Assembly: GCF_003700275.1 (NCBI RefSeq)
Contig: NZ_RBRE01000038.1
Span: 1 to 45,208, forward strand
Direction: 5' to 3'
DNA: 45,208 nucleotides
From: Pseudomonas cichorii
GTDB taxonomy: Bacteria > Pseudomonadota > Gammaproteobacteria > Pseudomonadales > Pseudomonadaceae
Of the stretch, positions 42,680 through 45,208 are shown piece after piece; within the stretch, counting starts at the first letter, position 1; every line of letters starts with the position of its first letter. The translations under genes were made by a program, and so were the position numbers. The notes under the pieces were generated by a model, which was not told where the DNA came from, did not search any database, and saw nothing but the letters and a program-made list of their open reading frames with translations.

Positions 42680-43579
42680 ATGTCCAACTCCCTCTCTAAC
42701 TCTGTTGTGACGCCCTTGGTAAAGGTGGGTGGCTGGCAGGACAGGCTCGCTTACCTCGCTCACCAGGTGCGGCGCAGTCCGCTGACCATGGCCGGCCTTC
42801 TGATTACCTTGATGGTGTTGTTGGTCATGGCTTTCGCTCCTTGGCTGGCACCTCACGATCCGAACGCCCTGAACCTCACGCAACGCCTCGCTGCGCCGTC
42901 GGCCGAGCACTGGTTTGGCACCGACGAAGTGGGCCGTGACCTGTTCAGCCGAGTGCTGTACGGCAGTCAGCAATCGGTGGGTGTCGGCCTGTTCGTGGCC
43001 TTTTCCTCGTGCCTTCTCGGTGGGCTGCTGGGCTGCCTGTCCGGGATCATCGGGGGGCGCTTCGACAGTCTGGTCATGCGCTTGATGGATATCATGCTTT
43101 CAGTACCGTCGCTGGTGCTGATCATGGCGCTGGCTGCCGCGCTTGGCCCCAGCCTATTCAATGCAATGCTAGCAATTACCCTGGTGCGTATTCCTTTCTA
43201 CGTACGCCTTGCCCGTGGTCAAGCCTTGAGCATTCGCCAAATGGGTTATGTGAAGGCGGCAGAGACGTTTGGTGCTGGCCGCTGGCACATGGTCAGTTGG
43301 CACGTGGCGCGTAATGCCATGCCGCCGCTCCTGGTGCAACTGAGCCTGGATATCGGCAGCGCTATTCTGATGGCTTCGGCCCTGGGCTTTATTGGCCTCG
43401 GCGCGCAGCAGCCGACTGCAGAGTGGGGGGCTATGGTTGCCACAGGGCGTAACTACATCCTTGACCACTGGTGGTACTCGACCTTTCCGGGCATGGCGAT
43501 CTTGATTACTGCCACCGGTTTCAACCTTCTGGGTGACGGTGTGCGTGACCTTCTCGATCCACGTCAGCAGGGGAAATGA
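42680..43579 (+). CDS. ddpC: ABC peptide transporter permease (DdpC/DppC-like)
   Basis: A 299-residue permease of the DppC branch. It has an N-terminal tail, the first helix LTMAGLLITLMVLLVMAFAP, the typical APWLAPHDPNALN and HWFGTDEVGRDLFSRVLYG segments, and the coupling loop QMGYVKAAETFGAGRWHMV. An upstream TTG frame opening is not needed; ATG 42680 follows ddpB directly. Forms the membrane channel with DdpB. Confidence 0.9.
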   Translation: MSNSLSNSVVTPLVKVGGWQDRLAYLAHQVRRSPLTMAGLLITLMVLLVMAFAPWLAPHDPNALNLTQRLAAPSAEHWFGTDEVGRDLFSRVLYGSQQSVGVGLFVAFSSCLLGGLLGCLSGIIGGRFDSLVMRLMDIMLSVPSLVLIMALAAALGPSLFNAMLAITLVRIPFYVRLARGQALSIRQMGYVKAAETFGAGRWHMVSWHVARNAMPPLLVQLSLDIGSAILMASALGFIGLGAQQPTAEWGAMVATGRNYILDHWWYSTFPGMAILITATGFNLLGDGVRDLLDPRQQGK

Positions 43580-43581
43580 GC

Positions 43582-44616
43582 ATGCACAATCAAGCGCAAT
43601 TACTCGCAGAGTCTGCCGAATCGGTGTTGGCCATCAATGATCTGCGCATCGAATTTCCGGCCTATCGCAGTACGGTCAAGGCCCTCAATGGGGTTTCCAT
43701 TGACGTCAAACCGGGCGAAATCGTCGGCGTGATCGGGGAGTCGGGGTCTGGCAAGTCGGTGACCGCAATGCTCAGCATGCGCTTGCTTCCCGATAAGGCC
43801 TACATCGTCAAAAGCGGTTCGCTGAGAATTCTGGGCCGTGACATGCTCGCTGCCCGTGAAGAAGACTTGCTGAAAGTGCGCGGGCGCGATGTCGCGATGA
43901 TCTTTCAGGAGCCGATGACCGCACTCAATCCGACCCGGCGCATTGGTCGGCAAATGCTCGATGTGATCATTCATCACCAGCAACTTGGCAAGCCACAGGC
44001 CCACGCCAAAGCAGTTGAACTGCTGCGCGACATGCACATCGCCGACCCTGAGCAGGTCATGAAAAGCTACCCGTTTGAGCTTTCCGGCGGGATGCGCCAG
44101 AGGGTGATGATTGCCCTGGCGTTTTCCTGCGACCCGAAGCTGTTGATCGCCGATGAACCCACCACTGCCCTGGACGTTACCGTACAGCGTCAGGTGCTGC
44201 TGCTTCTACGTGAAAAAGCCCGACAGGCCGGGACCGCCATTTTGCTGATTACCCACGACATGGCACTGGTGTCGCAGTTCTGTGACCGGGTGTATGTGAT
44301 GTACACCGGTGCGGTGGTGGAGCAGGGCGTAACCGCCCAGGTGATGGCGGCCCCAAGCCATCCCTACACCAGAGGATTGCTCAGTGGCCTGCCCGAGCAA
44401 GTGGAGCCCGGGCAGGAACTGCTGACCATTCCCGGCCAGGTCCCCAATTTATCCGCACTGCCAGACGGCTGCACTTTTCGTGATCGCTGCACTGTCGCCA
44501 TTGCGCAATGCAGCGAGCGCCCGCCGCTGTTGAGCCTTGCTGACCAGGCCGGCCGTAAAAGCGCCTGCTGGCTGGCCGAACCGTCCCGTATTTCTACTCT
44601 GGAGCTGCAGCCATGA
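43582..44616 (+). CDS. ddpD: ABC peptide transporter ATP-binding protein (DdpD/DppD-like)
   Basis: A 344-residue ATPase. Walker A is [11 protein letters not shown], the signature [12 protein letters not shown], Walker [13 protein letters not shown], the H-loop ITHDMAL, and the C-terminal oligopeptide-transporter domain has the Cys motif [14 protein letters not shown]. Two in-frame ATGs occur; I prefer 43582 because AGGGGA lies 7 bases before it, while 43576 sits almost on the ribosome site. It overlaps ddpF by 4 bases (ATGA). Confidence 0.9.
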   Translation: MHNQAQLLAESAESVLAINDLRIEFPAYRSTVKALNGVSIDVKPGEIVGVIGESGSGKSVTAMLSMRLLPDKAYIVKSGSLRILGRDMLAAREEDLLKVRGRDVAMIFQEPMTALNPTRRIGRQMLDVIIHHQQLGKPQAHAKAVELLRDMHIADPEQVMKSYPFELSGGMRQRVMIALAFSCDPKLLIADEPTTALDVTVQRQVLLLLREKARQAGTAILLITHDMALVSQFCDRVYVMYTGAVVEQGVTAQVMAAPSHPYTRGLLSGLPEQVEPGQELLTIPGQVPNLSALPDGCTFRDRCTVAIAQCSERPPLLSLADQAGRKSACWLAEPSRISTLELQP

Positions 44617-45208
44617 GCGATGTCGCCAGCAAACCCTATCTGGCCAGCAACCCTGCAATCCTGGGCTTGCAGGATGTTCGGGTGCATTACCCCATGGGCA
44701 ATGACTGGCTGGGCAGACCCAAGGCTGTCGCCCACGCGCTCAACGGTATCGACCTGGACGTTCACGTCGGTGAAACCCTGGGCGTGGTCGGCGAGTCCGG
44801 CTGTGGAAAAAGTACCTTGGCGCAGTTGTTGATGGGGTTGATCAAGCCCACGTCTGGCAGGCTCGATTGGGTCTACAACGATGCCAAGGAGCTCAACAGC
44901 AATGTCCAGATCGTCTTTCAGGATCCGCAATCCTCGCTCGATCCACGACTGCCAATCTGGAAGATCATTACCGAGCCGTTATACGTGCAGCGTTCTGTGC
45001 CGCGCCGCGATATGCGTGAGATAGCGGCAAAGGTAGCCAGCCGGGTGGGTATCCGCAGCGAGTATCTCGACCGTTACCCGCATCAGTTTTCCGGTGGCCA
45101 GCGTCAACGTATTGCCATCGCCCGGGCCTTGTCCTCTGACCCTGACATCATCGTGCTGGACGAGCCGACTTCAGCCCTGGACATCTCGGTGCAGGCGCAG
45201 ATTCTCAA
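44613..45208 (+). CDS. ddpF: ABC peptide transporter ATP-binding protein (DdpF/DppF-like), partial
   Basis: The first 198 residues of the second ATPase subunit, cut by the window edge. It begins [17 protein letters not shown]; Walker A is GESGCGKST, the Q-loop lies in VFQDPQSSLDPR, the signature in FSGGQRQRIAIARAL and Walker B in IIVLDEPTSALD. The ATG overlaps the ddpD stop (ATGA), indicating translational coupling. It completes the E. coli-like order ddpX-A-B-C-D-F. Confidence 0.9.
   Translation, partial: MSDVASKPYLASNPAILGLQDVRVHYPMGNDWLGRPKAVAHALNGIDLDVHVGETLGVVGESGCGKSTLAQLLMGLIKPTSGRLDWVYNDAKELNSNVQIVFQDPQSSLDPRLPIWKIITEPLYVQRSVPRRDMREIAAKVASRVGIRSEYLDRYPHQFSGGQRQRIAIARALSSDPDIIVLDEPTSALDISVQAQIL

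Overview
The window looks like chromosomal DNA of a fluorescent Pseudomonas, most likely of the P. syringae group. The reasons are high GC with strong G/C third positions, an amaB-amaA lysine-degradation block of pseudomonad type, a bphO-bphP phytochrome operon, a CarSR/BqsRS/CvsSR-like two-component system, and six intergenic sites carrying a REP palindrome with the core GGAGCGGATTCATCCGCGAA. I see no tRNA, rRNA, insertion sequence, CRISPR array or complete prophage.

Layout. (1) 1-6379: the tail of an unknown gene, a LysR regulator, and a divergent five-gene operon (CysE-like acetyltransferase, VOC protein, beta-hydroxyacid dehydrogenase, aldehyde dehydrogenase, M20 amidohydrolase) that reads like an unassigned amino-acid or amino-alcohol pathway. 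(2) 6445-10240: L-serine dehydratase, a divergent DsdC/GcvA-like LysR gene and a DUF3100 membrane protein. (3) 10665-19048: a compact lysine/pipecolate catabolic block: hglS, a 2-aminoadipate aminotransferase candidate and a LysR gene on the minus strand; amaB, amaA and an amino acid permease on the plus strand. Together they can carry L-pipecolate to 2-hydroxyglutarate. (4) 19094-22120: sensor kinase and response regulator, divergent from a PepSY protein and a cytochrome b561, with a BqsR-type direct repeat between them. (5) 22160-26130: a sialidase-fold protein, a small membrane protein and an LTA-synthase/sulfatase-type enzyme. (6) 26197-27486: a DmeR/RcnR-type repressor with a DmeF cation exporter. 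(7) 27705-30550: heme oxygenase plus bacteriophytochrome kinase. (8) 30819-35345: mixed small genes (secreted unknown, DMT protein, LysR, TetR, NmrA-type oxidoreductase, SRPBCC protein). (9) 35346-38379: an accessory, partly AT-rich stretch with a BRO-N gene behind a highly structured leader, a secreted protein made of exact 60-bp repeats, a DUF2986 micro-protein and repeated intergenic elements. (10) 38380-45208: an RpiR/MurR regulator followed by ddpX-ddpA-ddpB-ddpC-ddpD-ddpF in the E. coli gene order (D-Ala-D-Ala dipeptidase and its ABC importer); the window ends inside ddpF.

The best candidates for something undescribed are the CysE-to-M20 operon, the structured leader in front of the BRO-N gene, the 20-residue NIMGG repeat protein, and a REP-linked 65-nt repeat present twice. 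All functional calls rest on reading motifs and gene order by eye; no search was run.
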